A DNA stretch of 64,000 nucleotides, taken from positions 124,001-188,000 of the forward strand of contig NZ_BONZ01000027.1 in assembly GCF_016862975.1 (NCBI RefSeq), written 5' to 3'. A program made the translations under genes and the position numbers. Shown here piece after piece: positions 55,115 to 62,867 of the stretch (the stretch's first letter is position 1; the number at the start of each line of letters is the position of its first letter). Origin of the DNA: Rugosimonospora africana. Lineage in GTDB: Bacteria > Actinomycetota > Actinomycetes > Mycobacteriales > Micromonosporaceae. The notes below the pieces were generated by a model. It saw nothing but the letters and a program-made list of their open reading frames with translations, was not told the origin of the DNA and searched no databases.

Positions 55115-56341
55115 TCACGCTTCCAGGCCGTGTACAGGCCGTGCCGCCTTGGTTGGGCCGTCAAACGCCCGATCGATGGCGCGACGGGTACGGTCCTCGC
55201 TGGTCGGCATCAGATGCGTGTAGACCCGGAGGGTGAAGCCGGGGTCGGCGTGACCGAGATAGAGCGAGAGGGCCTTGATGCTCTCTCCGGCATCCAGCAG
55301 GACCGAGGCGTAGGTGTGTCGAAGCACGTGCATGCCGTTCTGCCTGGTATCCGAAATCCCGGCGGCCCGGATCGCGGGCTTCCAAACCTTGGTGTTGAAG
55401 CCGCTGCGACCGACCGGATCACCGTGCCCGGTGGACAGGTAGAGCGGCACCGTGACCGGTTCGCCATCGAGAGTGGCCCACGGCAGGGTCACCAGGACCG
55501 GTGCGTACTGTTTGGCGTGCTCGACGAGTCGAGTGCTCACGGAGTCCGGTAGGGGAACCTCACGGAGCTTGCCCCCTTTGGGTGGAGCGAAGATCATTCG
55601 ACCTCGGACGATTTTGATCTGCCGAACCACATGCAAGATTTGCCGGTCGGTGTCGATGTCGTTCGGGCTGACCGCGAAGATCTCACCTTGCCGCAGGCCG
55701 CAGCCGGCACCTAGGTCAACTGCGACCCGATACCGGGGGGTAATGGCGGCCCGAAACGCGGTTCGCTGTTTGCTCGACCAAGGGACGACCTTGGCCGGGA
55801 CATAACGGGGCGCCTTGACGGTCTTGACAGCCAGTGGGTTGCTCAGGATCTTCCGGTCATCAACGGCGGCGTTGAGAACCATGGACAGGTCGTTGAAGAG
55901 GTTGCGGCGGTAACTGGCCGCCAGTCCCGACTCCTGTAGGCGGTGCTGCCAGGCACGACCGGTGGCCGGTTGAATCGCGGCCAGGGCCAGGCCACCGAGG
56001 GTGGGGAAGACGTGCAGTCGGAACTGTCGCTCCAGGCGTTCGCGGGTGGACTCGTCACACGTAGCGGCGGCGAAGTACTCGTCGGCGTAGGACTTGAGGG
56101 TGAGCCGGCCAGCGTCCGGGTCGATATAGGTTCCCTTGAGCAGGTCGGCCTGAACGCTGTTGAGAAAGGCTTGCGCTTGACGCTTATGCCGGTCAGGGAA
56201 CGACTCAGACTTCTCCTTGCCCTCCGGTCCGAGGTAGCGCACCCGGTAGCGCATGCCCTTGCCACAGCCAGGCTTAGGCACCTGAGTCGCCTTGTCGTCG
56301 ATGATGACGGTTCGGTACCAGCGGTCTTCGATGTGGGCCAT
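55115..56341 (-). CDS. int: Tyrosine site-specific integrase of the integrated element
   Basis: A 408-residue phage-type integrase that inserts and excises the element. The N-terminal arm-binding and SAM-like core domains precede the catalytic part: Arg217 in GCGLRQGE, Lys258 in PKGGKLREVPL, His338-x2-Arg341 in HVLRHTYAS, His364 in LYLGHA and Tyr374 in VYTHLMP. ATG 56341 has GAGG about six bases upstream; earlier in-frame starts run through the xis region. The gene ends 39 bases from metH, which places the element boundary there. It is the last gene of a rep-xis-int unit. Confidence 0.93.
   Translation of the reverse strand: MAHIEDRWYRTVIIDDKATQVPKPGCGKGMRYRVRYLGPEGKEKSESFPDRHKRQAQAFLNSVQADLLKGTYIDPDAGRLTLKSYADEYFAAATCDESTRERLERQFRLHVFPTLGGLALAAIQPATGRAWQHRLQESGLAASYRRNLFNDLSMVLNAAVDDRKILSNPLAVKTVKAPRYVPAKVVPWSSKQRTAFRAAITPRYRVAVDLGAGCGLRQGEIFAVSPNDIDTDRQILHVVRQIKIVRGRMIFAPPKGGKLREVPLPDSVSTRLVEHAKQYAPVLVTLPWATLDGEPVTVPLYLSTGHGDPVGRSGFNTKVWKPAIRAAGISDTRQNGMHVLRHTYASVLLDAGESIKALSLYLGHADPGFTLRVYTHLMPTSEDRTRRAIDRAFDGPTKAARPVHGLEA
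55124..55143. repeat. 9-bp direct repeat at the integrase 3' end
   Basis: CAGGCCGTG occurs at 55124-55132 and 55135-55143, in the last codons of int. Integrase arm sites or an attachment-site edge are possible; no tRNA-like sequence is seen. Confidence 0.35.
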
Positions 56342-56357
56342 GGGATTCCTCTCTGAG

Positions 56358-56573
56358 TCAGGCGGCGGCCTGGTTGGCGAACCAGGCGCGTACGGCGGCG
56401 GGGTCATAACGAAGGTGCTTGCCGAGCCGAACAGCTGGAGGACCGGTTCGGCATTTGCGCCAGTACCGCAGTGTCTCGACGGGTACGCGCAGATATCGGG
56501 CCACATCAGTAACAGTCCACAGGGCTTCCAGGTCGGGTGGTGTGGAATCGAGTTGAGTAATTGGCTCGCTCAT
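56358..56573 (-). CDS. xis: Excisionase-like helix-turn-helix protein
   Basis: A 71-residue MerR/HTH_17-type DNA-binding protein: LWTVTDVARYLRVPVETLRYWRK, then GPPAVRLGKHLRYDPAAVRAWF. In pSAM2-like elements this is the recombination directionality factor that favours excision. AGGAGG lies upstream of the ATG; 18 bases separate it from rep and 16 from int. Confidence 0.9.
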   Translation of the reverse strand: MSEPITQLDSTPPDLEALWTVTDVARYLRVPVETLRYWRKCRTGPPAVRLGKHLRYDPAAVRAWFANQAAA

Positions 56574-56591
56574 CGAGCCTCTCCTCCTTGG

Positions 56592-58409
56592 TCAAGCAGC
56601 ATGCGATGAGATGGCGGGGGTGGAGCCGATTTCGTGGGTGAGTTCTTCGCGGGCGGCGTCGTGTCGGGCGCGCGCCATGGCGGCGGAGGTGTTGGCGAGG
56701 AGTGCGTCTCCGGTGTTGTGCCAGCCGACGCCGGCGAAGTCGAAGATGCCGACGATGAGGATGGTTTCTTCGTCGGTGTGGTCGGCGGTGCGGATGAGCC
56801 CGGGGGCCTGGTCGTCGTCGTGTTGGCGTCGGTGGGTGACGCGGTTGGTGCGGAGCAGGGTGAAGGTGGGGCAGCCGCGTCGGGCTTTGGTGAGGAAGTG
56901 GCCGCCAAAGCCGAGCATGTGCGCCCAACGGCGTAGTCGGAGGTAGGGGTTGGGGTCGCCGTCGTTGGCCGGTTTGGTGTCAAGCTTGGGTTGCGGTGTG
57001 GGCTCGCAGGTCGGGCAGACCCGCAGGCGGGTATGCCGGCCGCAGTTCGGGCACGTCCAGGGCGCTTCGAGGGCGGTCGCGCGACGTGGCGGGGTGGGCC
57101 GCTGCCGCAGGGGTACGGGTACGGGGGTGTCGGTGAGACGACCGAGTTGCCAGCACGCGTCGATGAGGCGGGCGTTGTGGTCGCCGTCGGGGTCGGCGCG
57201 CTCGTTGATGGTTTCGGCGGTCAGTCGGGTGGAGCGGTGTCCGGTGGCCTCGGTGGATTTGGTGGAGTACTTGGCGAGGTAGCCGGCGGCCATGCCGTCG
57301 GTGACGTCGAGAGTGCCGCCCAGGGTGATGTGTTTGACGTCGATGCCCTTGTCCGGGTCGCCCCATTGGATGTACCAGCCTTCGGGCTGGTCGGGGTGGG
57401 TCGGGGTGGTCAGGTCGATGTGGGTGACGGCGTGGTAGATGGCGTCTTCCAGGTCCAGGGAGCTGAATCCGGCCGGTGGGGGGACGGCCGCGGCTGAGTC
57501 GGTGGGGTCGACGCCGTCGATGCGCAGGAGGGCGTGGAAGTGGACGACGCCGCGTGTCTGGAATTCGGCGGCTTTGCCGTGCGCGACCCGCACCGGGGGA
57601 ACCGAGCGCACCTTGCCGGTGGAGGTGAGGACCTGGACGCGGGGGATGCCGCGTCGTTTGGCGAGCTGCTGGAGGTAGCGTTCGATCGCCTCTTTGGTGC
57701 GGTGCCACAGTTGGGTGGAGAACAGGTTCCACACGACCTGGTGTGGGTGGTCGTAGCAGTCCAGGCAGAACGGCTTGCCCAGTGTCTTGTCTGCGCGGTC
57801 GTGGCGGGTGAAGCAGACGGTGGGGTTTCCGTGCGGGCATAGGCCGGTGTCGCCGTGGGTGCGTGCGCGGCAGGGTTCGGCTCGGCAGTCGCAGCGTTTG
57901 CGGTTGGTGCACGTGTGCTGCTTGACCTTGCGGGTGTGAACGAGACCGAAGCCTGGGGCGGTGAAGGTGGCGAACACGGCCGGGTGTTGGGCGACGGTGT
58001 CCGGGACGCCTTTGCCGCCGATGAGGAACGCCCGCAGGATCTGGTAGGCGTCGTTCTGGTACGTGCGGGCGCAGGCGGGGCATACCGAGGCTCGGCGGTT
58101 CCCGCACGCCTTGTAGATGGTGGTGTCGGGCAACTGGTCGGTGTGCCGGATGTCGAGGATTTCGGCGGTGCCGGGGCCGGTGCGGCGGGCGGTGTAGATG
58201 TCGCCGACCAGCCGGATCGGCCGGGTGCACCCGGACGCGGCCCGGACATGGTCAAGCCACTGGAAGTAACCTGGCTGACTCGCCCGTTGTAGGGCCTGGC
58301 TGGCGGCGATGCCGGGGGGTTGCAGGCCGGTGGGCTCGGCGTTCGAGACCGCGCCCCGGGCGGTGGTGCCCCGGGGCGTGATCCTGAGCGTCGAGAGTGG
58401 TGCGGTCAC
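56592..58409 (-). CDS. RepSA-like rolling-circle replication initiator
   Basis: A 605-residue initiator of the kind carried by actinomycete integrative elements, letting the excised circle replicate. Zinc-finger-like CGNRRASVCPAC, a Cys cluster (CTNRKRCDCRAEPC), the His-hydrophobic-His motif GVVHFHALL (about residue 290), KYSTKSTEATG with a candidate nicking Tyr, and a second zinc pair CPNCGRHTRLRVCPTC are visible. GTG 58409 overlaps the upstream gene's stop by four bases. It is the last gene of the coupled chain, and xis and int follow. Confidence 0.9.
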   Translation of the reverse strand: MTAPLSTLRITPRGTTARGAVSNAEPTGLQPPGIAASQALQRASQPGYFQWLDHVRAASGCTRPIRLVGDIYTARRTGPGTAEILDIRHTDQLPDTTIYKACGNRRASVCPACARTYQNDAYQILRAFLIGGKGVPDTVAQHPAVFATFTAPGFGLVHTRKVKQHTCTNRKRCDCRAEPCRARTHGDTGLCPHGNPTVCFTRHDRADKTLGKPFCLDCYDHPHQVVWNLFSTQLWHRTKEAIERYLQQLAKRRGIPRVQVLTSTGKVRSVPPVRVAHGKAAEFQTRGVVHFHALLRIDGVDPTDSAAAVPPPAGFSSLDLEDAIYHAVTHIDLTTPTHPDQPEGWYIQWGDPDKGIDVKHITLGGTLDVTDGMAAGYLAKYSTKSTEATGHRSTRLTAETINERADPDGDHNARLIDACWQLGRLTDTPVPVPLRQRPTPPRRATALEAPWTCPNCGRHTRLRVCPTCEPTPQPKLDTKPANDGDPNPYLRLRRWAHMLGFGGHFLTKARRGCPTFTLLRTNRVTHRRQHDDDQAPGLIRTADHTDEETILIVGIFDFAGVGWHNTGDALLANTSAAMARARHDAAREELTHEIGSTPAISSHAA

Positions 58410-58699
58410 GCGGATGCTCCACGGCCAGCCCGGTTTCGGGCGTACTGGTCAAGGTCCGTGGTGGTGATCTGCGTGGTGGTCACGGCGGTGCGGCAGGCGC
58501 CGCATTGCCGGTCGGGGGGTTCGTGCCGCCCGCAGGGAATGACGGCGGTGGTGTGGCCGCACCGGATGGTGACCGGTGTTTGGCAGGGACGACCCGGTAC
58601 CACGTTGACCACGGTTCGGGTGGTCGACACGGGGTGTGGTGTCGGGTCGGCCGGGCAGGTGTGCATCAGGTGATGCACGGCCACGGCGTAGATAGTCAC
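58406..58699 (-). CDS. Hypothetical protein with cysteine pairs
   Basis: A 97-residue protein with two Cys/His clusters (VTIRCGHTTAVIPCGRHEPP; RQCGACRTAVTTT) that could bind one zinc. Function unknown. It overlaps rep and the DUF2637 gene by four bases on each side, so it is translated as part of the chain. Confidence 0.65.
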   Translation of the reverse strand: MTIYAVAVHHLMHTCPADPTPHPVSTTRTVVNVVPGRPCQTPVTIRCGHTTAVIPCGRHEPPDRQCGACRTAVTTTQITTTDLDQYARNRAGRGASA

Positions 58700-59520
58700 T
58701 GCGCGCCGCCGATCGCGGCGACGTGCGGGTGGGTGCCGTTGACCCGGGTTGCCGGTGTGTGGCGGGTGGGGTCGACGGTGGCGAGGATGCGCGCGGCGGT
58801 GTCCTGGTCGATGGACATCCGCACGGACAGTTCTTCAGGGGTGATGGTCTGTCCGGTGCTGGATTCGTAGTTGGTGACCACGAACCGGGCCGTGGGCAGT
58901 AGGTGGGCCGGCACCGCGATGGGTTCGGCCGGGTTGACGGGTACCGGTGTGACCGGGATGGGGTCACTGTGGGTTGAGGTTTGCCAGCTGGTGTTTGTCG
59001 ACGCAGAGTCACCCTCTGCGGTATCGACCAGTGCCGGTGTGCCGCTGGTGTGGGCCGGCGCGGTGTGCTGGCTTTCGCGGCGGATGAGTGCGCGCATGTG
59101 GACGGCGAGGCCGGCCACGGCGGGAGGAAACGCGCCAACCACGGCGGCGAGCACTGCTTGCCAGAGGTGGCTGTGTGGCTGCGATCCGATGTGCAGCGCG
59201 TGGTAGAGGGATTGCACGACGACGCCGAGGCCGGCGGCGGCGTAGGTGTTCTTCTTGGCGAACTCGGCGACGGTGGCGGGTACCGGTGCCATCCAGAGCA
59301 CCAGGGCCGTCACGACGTACCCGTCAACCGCGACGGGCAAGAGCCAGGCCAGATGCGCGGTGAGGGCCAGGTCCCGGATGCCGATGTGGAGTGTGGTGGT
59401 GAAGCCGGCCATGACGGCCAGCGCGATCCAGGTTGAGGCGGACAGGCCGAAGGAGGCGGCCAGGACCGCCCAGGACACGACGGAGGCCAGTCGCGGCTCT
59501 CCGGTGGTGGGCTTCTTCAT
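58696..59520 (-). CDS. DUF2637 (SpdB-like) membrane protein
   Basis: A 274-residue protein with four N-terminal membrane helices (WAVLAASFGLSASTWIALAVM; HLAWLLPVAVDGYVVTALVLW; a third around TYAAAGLGVVVQSLYHAL; a fourth QAVLAAVVGAFPPAVAGLAV), a Ser/Thr/Pro linker and a C-terminal helix-turn-helix-like domain (ITPEELSVRMSIDQDTAARIL). Such proteins resemble Spd spread proteins that help move the element between compartments of the recipient mycelium. ATG 59520 has GGAGG upstream and overlaps the previous stop by four bases. Confidence 0.85.
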   Translation of the reverse strand: MKKPTTGEPRLASVVSWAVLAASFGLSASTWIALAVMAGFTTTLHIGIRDLALTAHLAWLLPVAVDGYVVTALVLWMAPVPATVAEFAKKNTYAAAGLGVVVQSLYHALHIGSQPHSHLWQAVLAAVVGAFPPAVAGLAVHMRALIRRESQHTAPAHTSGTPALVDTAEGDSASTNTSWQTSTHSDPIPVTPVPVNPAEPIAVPAHLLPTARFVVTNYESSTGQTITPEELSVRMSIDQDTAARILATVDPTRHTPATRVNGTHPHVAAIGGAQ

Positions 59521-59726
59521 CGGGTGCCTCCGGTGACGAGCTGGCGTCGGGGCGAGGCCATCCAGGTTTGGAAGTTGTCGGTGGTTTCGCAGTTCCGGCA
59601 GACCATGGCCGGGATGCGGATGTGACGCGGTTTGCGCCACTGCCCACACACGGGGCACTGGATTTCCAGGACGCGGGATTGGTGGCGTAGCCGGGTCGGT
59701 AGGACCCGGGCTAGTTGCAGGTTCAT
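59517..59726 (-). CDS. Small zinc-ribbon protein
   Basis: A 69-residue protein with one clear ribbon, CPVCGQWRKPRHIRIPAMVC followed by RNC. The ATG at 59726 has GGAGGCACCCG upstream, the same leader as the next gene. It overlaps both neighbours by four bases. Role in the element unknown. Confidence 0.75.
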   Translation of the reverse strand: MNLQLARVLPTRLRHQSRVLEIQCPVCGQWRKPRHIRIPAMVCRNCETTDNFQTWMASPRRQLVTGGTR

Positions 59727-60013
59727 CGGGTGCCTCCCGAGTGGTCTTCGATGGCGCGGAAGTCGGTGATGCCGAAGCAGCCCAGGCACAGCACCGGGGC
59801 GAGCCCGTATCGGGCGAGGTGTTCGGCGAGACGGTGCGCGGAGGTGAAGGCGGGGAACAGGGAGTCGCAGCCGCAGTCCGCGCACACGTCGATGGCGTCG
59901 TTGTCGATGCAGATTTGGCAGGCCATGTAGACGGGGCCGAGGTAGAGATCGACCCCGGCCGGCTGGTATCCGTCTATGCAGTACGGGCAGCCGGCCAGCC
60001 GGGGAAGGATCAC
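59723..60013 (-). CDS. Cysteine-rich zinc-ribbon protein
   Basis: A 96-residue protein with four Cys pairs (CPYC, CQIC, CADCGC, CLGC), enough for two zinc sites. I set the start at GTG 60013: GGAGG lies seven bases upstream, and GTGA gives the same four-base overlap as every other junction in the chain. An ATG at 60040 is the alternative. Confidence 0.65.
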   Translation of the reverse strand: MILPRLAGCPYCIDGYQPAGVDLYLGPVYMACQICIDNDAIDVCADCGCDSLFPAFTSAHRLAEHLARYGLAPVLCLGCFGITDFRAIEDHSGGTR

Positions 60014-60531
60014 AGCCACGCCTCCAAGGCGAGGGACCATTCGGCCCAGTCGGTTTCCCACTTGTTCGGCCAGCAGGCCGGGCAGGGGAAGCGTTCGGTC
60101 CAGGGGCAGCCCTCGCCGTCCCAGGACAACCAGAGATGAACGGTGCCGGTGGCCCGGCATACGCGGCAGTCACCGCCGACCGTCATCAGCGTCAGGTTGT
60201 GGCCCGGTACCGCCACCGTCATGGTGGGGTATTCCAGGTCCGATGCAGCGGCCCAACGATTGGTCGACCGCGTGGCATCAAGCCGTTGCCGCCATTGGTC
60301 GGTCTGGCAGACCGGGCAAGGAACGGTTATCGGGGCACCGTCACGGGTGCGAACGTTGAGGAATTCGCGGGAACGGCAGCAGTAGCACGTGTCACCGTTC
60401 TCACCGATGACGAGAAATCCTGCGTTCTTCACAGTAAGCAGGCAGACAGCTTCGCCGGATGTGCTGGCCGATGTTTCTGCCGGGAGAAGACCACGGAGCT
60501 TGGAGGGGCCGAAGCCGTAGCGTGTGGTCAT
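60010..60531 (-). CDS. Zinc-ribbon protein
   Basis: A 173-residue protein with CYCC, CPVC, CRVC and CPAC pairs spread through it (positions about 49 to 153). No enzymatic motif. It overlaps its neighbours by four bases and is the largest of the ribbon set in this element. Confidence 0.75.
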   Translation of the reverse strand: MTTRYGFGPSKLRGLLPAETSASTSGEAVCLLTVKNAGFLVIGENGDTCYCCRSREFLNVRTRDGAPITVPCPVCQTDQWRQRLDATRSTNRWAAASDLEYPTMTVAVPGHNLTLMTVGGDCRVCRATGTVHLWLSWDGEGCPWTERFPCPACWPNKWETDWAEWSLALEAWL

Positions 60532-60935
60532 CGGGCACCGCCGGGCAGCTCGTCGGCCTGGACGGGGTAGCAGGCGGTGTCGGTGCAGCGGGTGACGCCG
60601 AGGGATTGCGCCAGTGCGGCGCTGACAGCTCGGCAGATGGTGACCGGTGCGGTCTCGGTGTCGTCGTCCGTACCGATGACCGGTCGGTCAATGATCGGCT
60701 GGCACGCGGCGCCGATCACGCTTGTCTTGACGTACGCGCCGTGGCTGTTTTCCTCGGTGACGAGGTACCGCGTGATGCGGTGGGCAACACCGCCGGGGCC
60801 GAGCGGGCCGGTCAACGCGATGTCGAGGTAGGCCAGCAGACTGTTCGAAAAACTCACCACGACCGGCGCGGTAGCGGTGGTGCGGGGCTTCCTGGCCCGG
60901 GTCTTCGGGGCGGCCTTGGTGGTGTTGGTGGTCAT
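60528..60935 (-). CDS. Hypothetical element protein
   Basis: A 135-residue protein with a basic N-terminal tail (TKAAPKTRARKPRTTATAP) followed by a compact domain (VVSFSNSLLAYLDIALTGPL; THAC-type Cys pair near the end, CTDTACYPV). Family not recognized. ATG 60935 follows GGAGGAAACCG. Confidence 0.65.
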   Translation of the reverse strand: MTTNTTKAAPKTRARKPRTTATAPVVVSFSNSLLAYLDIALTGPLGPGGVAHRITRYLVTEENSHGAYVKTSVIGAACQPIIDRPVIGTDDDTETAPVTICRAVSAALAQSLGVTRCTDTACYPVQADELPGGAR

Positions 60936-61339
60936 CGGTTTCCTCCGATGCAGTCGAGGCATTCGCCGTAGCGGCGGGGAATGAAGTAGTCCTTGACCTG
61001 CTGGCAGGTCGGGCAGGTACGACGCGCCAACAACGCCCGCTCGATGGCGGCCCGTTGGGCGGGGGTAGCGGTGCGCTTGGGTTTGGCGCCCGCGGTGGGG
61101 TAGAGGTAGGCGACCCGCTGGCTTTTGCGGTGACGCCAGAGGATTTGCGCGACCACGGGTTGCCCACCCGGGCGTAGACCAGCAGCGCGCAACTGGCGGC
61201 GGGTGGCATACCCGTCCGGTGCGCACCGGTAGGGAAAGGTCGGGAAGCCGTAGCGGATCCCGTTGGGGTCGTAGAACTCCAGGTAAAGGCCCCGGGCGAT
61301 AAGCTTGTCCAGCTCGGGGTTATGGATGGCGGCGGTCAT
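60932..61339 (-). CDS. RRQRL-motif zinc-binding protein
   Basis: A 135-residue protein of the actinomycete element family with the motif RRQLRAAGLRPGGQ (here RRQL) and a C-terminal zinc ribbon CPTC...CLDC. It is a common passenger of AICE-type elements; biochemical role unknown. ATG overlap of four bases with both neighbours. Confidence 0.8.
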   Translation of the reverse strand: MTAAIHNPELDKLIARGLYLEFYDPNGIRYGFPTFPYRCAPDGYATRRQLRAAGLRPGGQPVVAQILWRHRKSQRVAYLYPTAGAKPKRTATPAQRAAIERALLARRTCPTCQQVKDYFIPRRYGECLDCIGGNR

Positions 61340-61569
61340 GATGTGACCCCCGCACGATTGATGGTGCGGCTGCTCGAGCGACGGTGTCGGGGCCGGTAGT
61401 CGTTCGGACGACCGATGATGATGACGGTGGCCTCAGCCAGCGCCTGACGCGCTGCGTTGTGTCCAGACGTTTTCCGGATGTCGTCGAGCACGGCGTCGAC
61501 CCGACGACGGCTCAGGGTGTTGACTGCCCAAACAATTCGGTCTACGTCAACGGGATCGGGGAAAGTCAT
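61336..61569 (-). CDS. Small hypothetical element protein
   Basis: A 77-residue protein, helical N-half (MTFPDPVDVDRIVWAVNTLSR) and a basic C-terminus (RPRHRRSSSRTINRAG). Not recognized. It is kept only by position: four-base overlaps on both sides. Confidence 0.6.
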   Translation of the reverse strand: MTFPDPVDVDRIVWAVNTLSRRRVDAVLDDIRKTSGHNAARQALAEATVIIIGRPNDYRPRHRRSSSRTINRAGVTS

Positions 61570-61865
61570 TGGTCGTCACCGCCCCAGCGCTGTTGTGCGC
61601 CCTGCCGGCTGATGCGCAGCCGGGTAGCGATTTCGGTCCAGGAGTAGCCCCACTTTTTCCGCAGGCCCATTACGGCCTCTCGGGTGGCGGTTTCGACGGC
61701 GTCGCCGAGCCGGATGAGGTCGGCGAGGGCTTCGATGTCGCCGGCGGCGACGCGCCGGCCGTAGGCCAGGACGATGCGCCTTGCGAACGCGGCGAACTCG
61801 TCGTTTTCCACGACCCTGCGTCGCGGGTCAGGTGTCAACCTGGGGTTGGCAGTGTTCTTGCTCAT
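61566..61865 (-). CDS. Small helix-turn-helix protein
   Basis: A 99-residue protein with a helical middle (FAAFARRIVLAYGRRVAAGD) and a C-terminal HTH, WGYSWTEIATRLRISRQGAQ. Likely a sequence-specific DNA-binding protein of the element, perhaps its regulator. ATG 61865; overlaps its neighbours by four bases. Confidence 0.7.
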   Translation of the reverse strand: MSKNTANPRLTPDPRRRVVENDEFAAFARRIVLAYGRRVAAGDIEALADLIRLGDAVETATREAVMGLRKKWGYSWTEIATRLRISRQGAQQRWGGDDQ

Positions 61866-62353
61866 TCGGCACCGCCCGAGGTGTGCTCGGTCGCGGTGTC
61901 GGGGGCGGTCGGGATACCGTTGAAGGAGTCCCACTCGTGGGCGGCGGCTTCAAGGGTCTCGATGATCTCGTCGATGGAGACGGCGTGGTGGTCGTTCCAG
62001 TCCTCGACAGTGGCTCGGTCCTCCCACCAGTGCTCCGGCGGGCCGAACACGTGCAGTTCGAGGTGGTCTCGAAGGACTTCAGAGGTGTAGCGGAACACGT
62101 CCGCGTCGATGTGGCCGGGGTTGAACGGGTAATCGACGGGCCGGCCGTAGGTGGCCATGGCGATAGCGCCGAGGGCGCAGACCGATGGGGTGGGGTTCGG
62201 AGAGGCTTCTCCGGTCACCTCATTGACGTTGCGTCGGGCGTAGTAGACGCCCTGGGTCCAGCCGTGCCGCCGCAGATAGAGGGCGGCGTGCCGGAGGGTG
62301 TCAGCCGGGGTCGGCTGGATGGGTTCGACTGGGGTTGCAAGGGTGTCCGTCAT
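61862..62353 (-). CDS. DUF6197-like protein
   Basis: A 163-residue protein with a helical start (PTPADTLRHAALYLRRHGWT), then VCALGAIAMATYG and WNDHHAVSIDEIIETLEAAA. I believe this is the element/phage family DUF6197, function unknown. It resembles the next gene at its N-terminus, so the two are probably an old tandem duplication. Confidence 0.65.
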   Translation of the reverse strand: MTDTLATPVEPIQPTPADTLRHAALYLRRHGWTQGVYYARRNVNEVTGEASPNPTPSVCALGAIAMATYGRPVDYPFNPGHIDADVFRYTSEVLRDHLELHVFGPPEHWWEDRATVEDWNDHHAVSIDEIIETLEAAAHEWDSFNGIPTAPDTATEHTSGGAE

Positions 62354-62769
62354 CGGACACCGCCAGCGTTGTCGGCCTCAGCAGCGGCAGCGGTGAACAG
62401 GTCGACGACCTGGTCCACGCTGTGGATGGAGCGGGTGAGCCAGTTGATGAGGATTTGGTTGCTGGTCAGGCACCAGCTTCCGTAGTAGTCGCACTCGGCG
62501 ATCAGGCCCGACCGCCACATCGTGTTCGCGAGCTGGCGGACCACCCGGTCGTAGGCGACAGCGACGGTGGAGTGCGGTTCGGTCAGTGCGACGGTCGCAG
62601 CTCGGAGGCCGTCAACAACGGCGGCCGCCGGGATAGATCCATCCTGCTGCGCGGTCTCACGGCCCCAGGTCCGGCCATACAGGCCAAGGAGACGGGCTGC
62701 GCGGCGCAGGATGTCAGCGGGTGTCGGCTCGGCAATAGCCAGGCCAACCGGTTTTTGGGTACGGTGCAC
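62350..62769 (-). CDS. Second DUF6197-like protein
   Basis: A 139-residue paralogue of the preceding entry (PTPADILRRAARLLGLYGRT), with a central SIPAAAVVDGLRAATVALT and a C-terminal SIHSVDQVVDLFTAAAAEA. GTG 62769 has AAGGAC about 10 bases upstream. It is the first gene of the four-base-overlap chain; about 100 bases separate it from the translocase gene. Confidence 0.6.
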   Translation of the reverse strand: MHRTQKPVGLAIAEPTPADILRRAARLLGLYGRTWGRETAQQDGSIPAAAVVDGLRAATVALTEPHSTVAVAYDRVVRQLANTMWRSGLIAECDYYGSWCLTSNQILINWLTRSIHSVDQVVDLFTAAAAEADNAGGVR

Positions 62770-62867
62770 TTGTCCACGTCCTTTCGTGGGTGGTGGATGG
62801 GTTCGGGGTCGGCTGTTAGCTGCCAGGCCATGGGCCGGCCCCGGGTTCTTGCCGTGGTGAGGTGTGG

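Noticed and set aside
52224-55118. Very long minus-strand open frame opposite metH (964 codons)
   Set aside because: Shadow of a high-GC gene: Arg/His/Gln/Val-rich translation with no domain, while metH on the plus strand is unmistakable. The same holds for 15036-17801, 20347-22644, 1253-3394 and 32923-35487.
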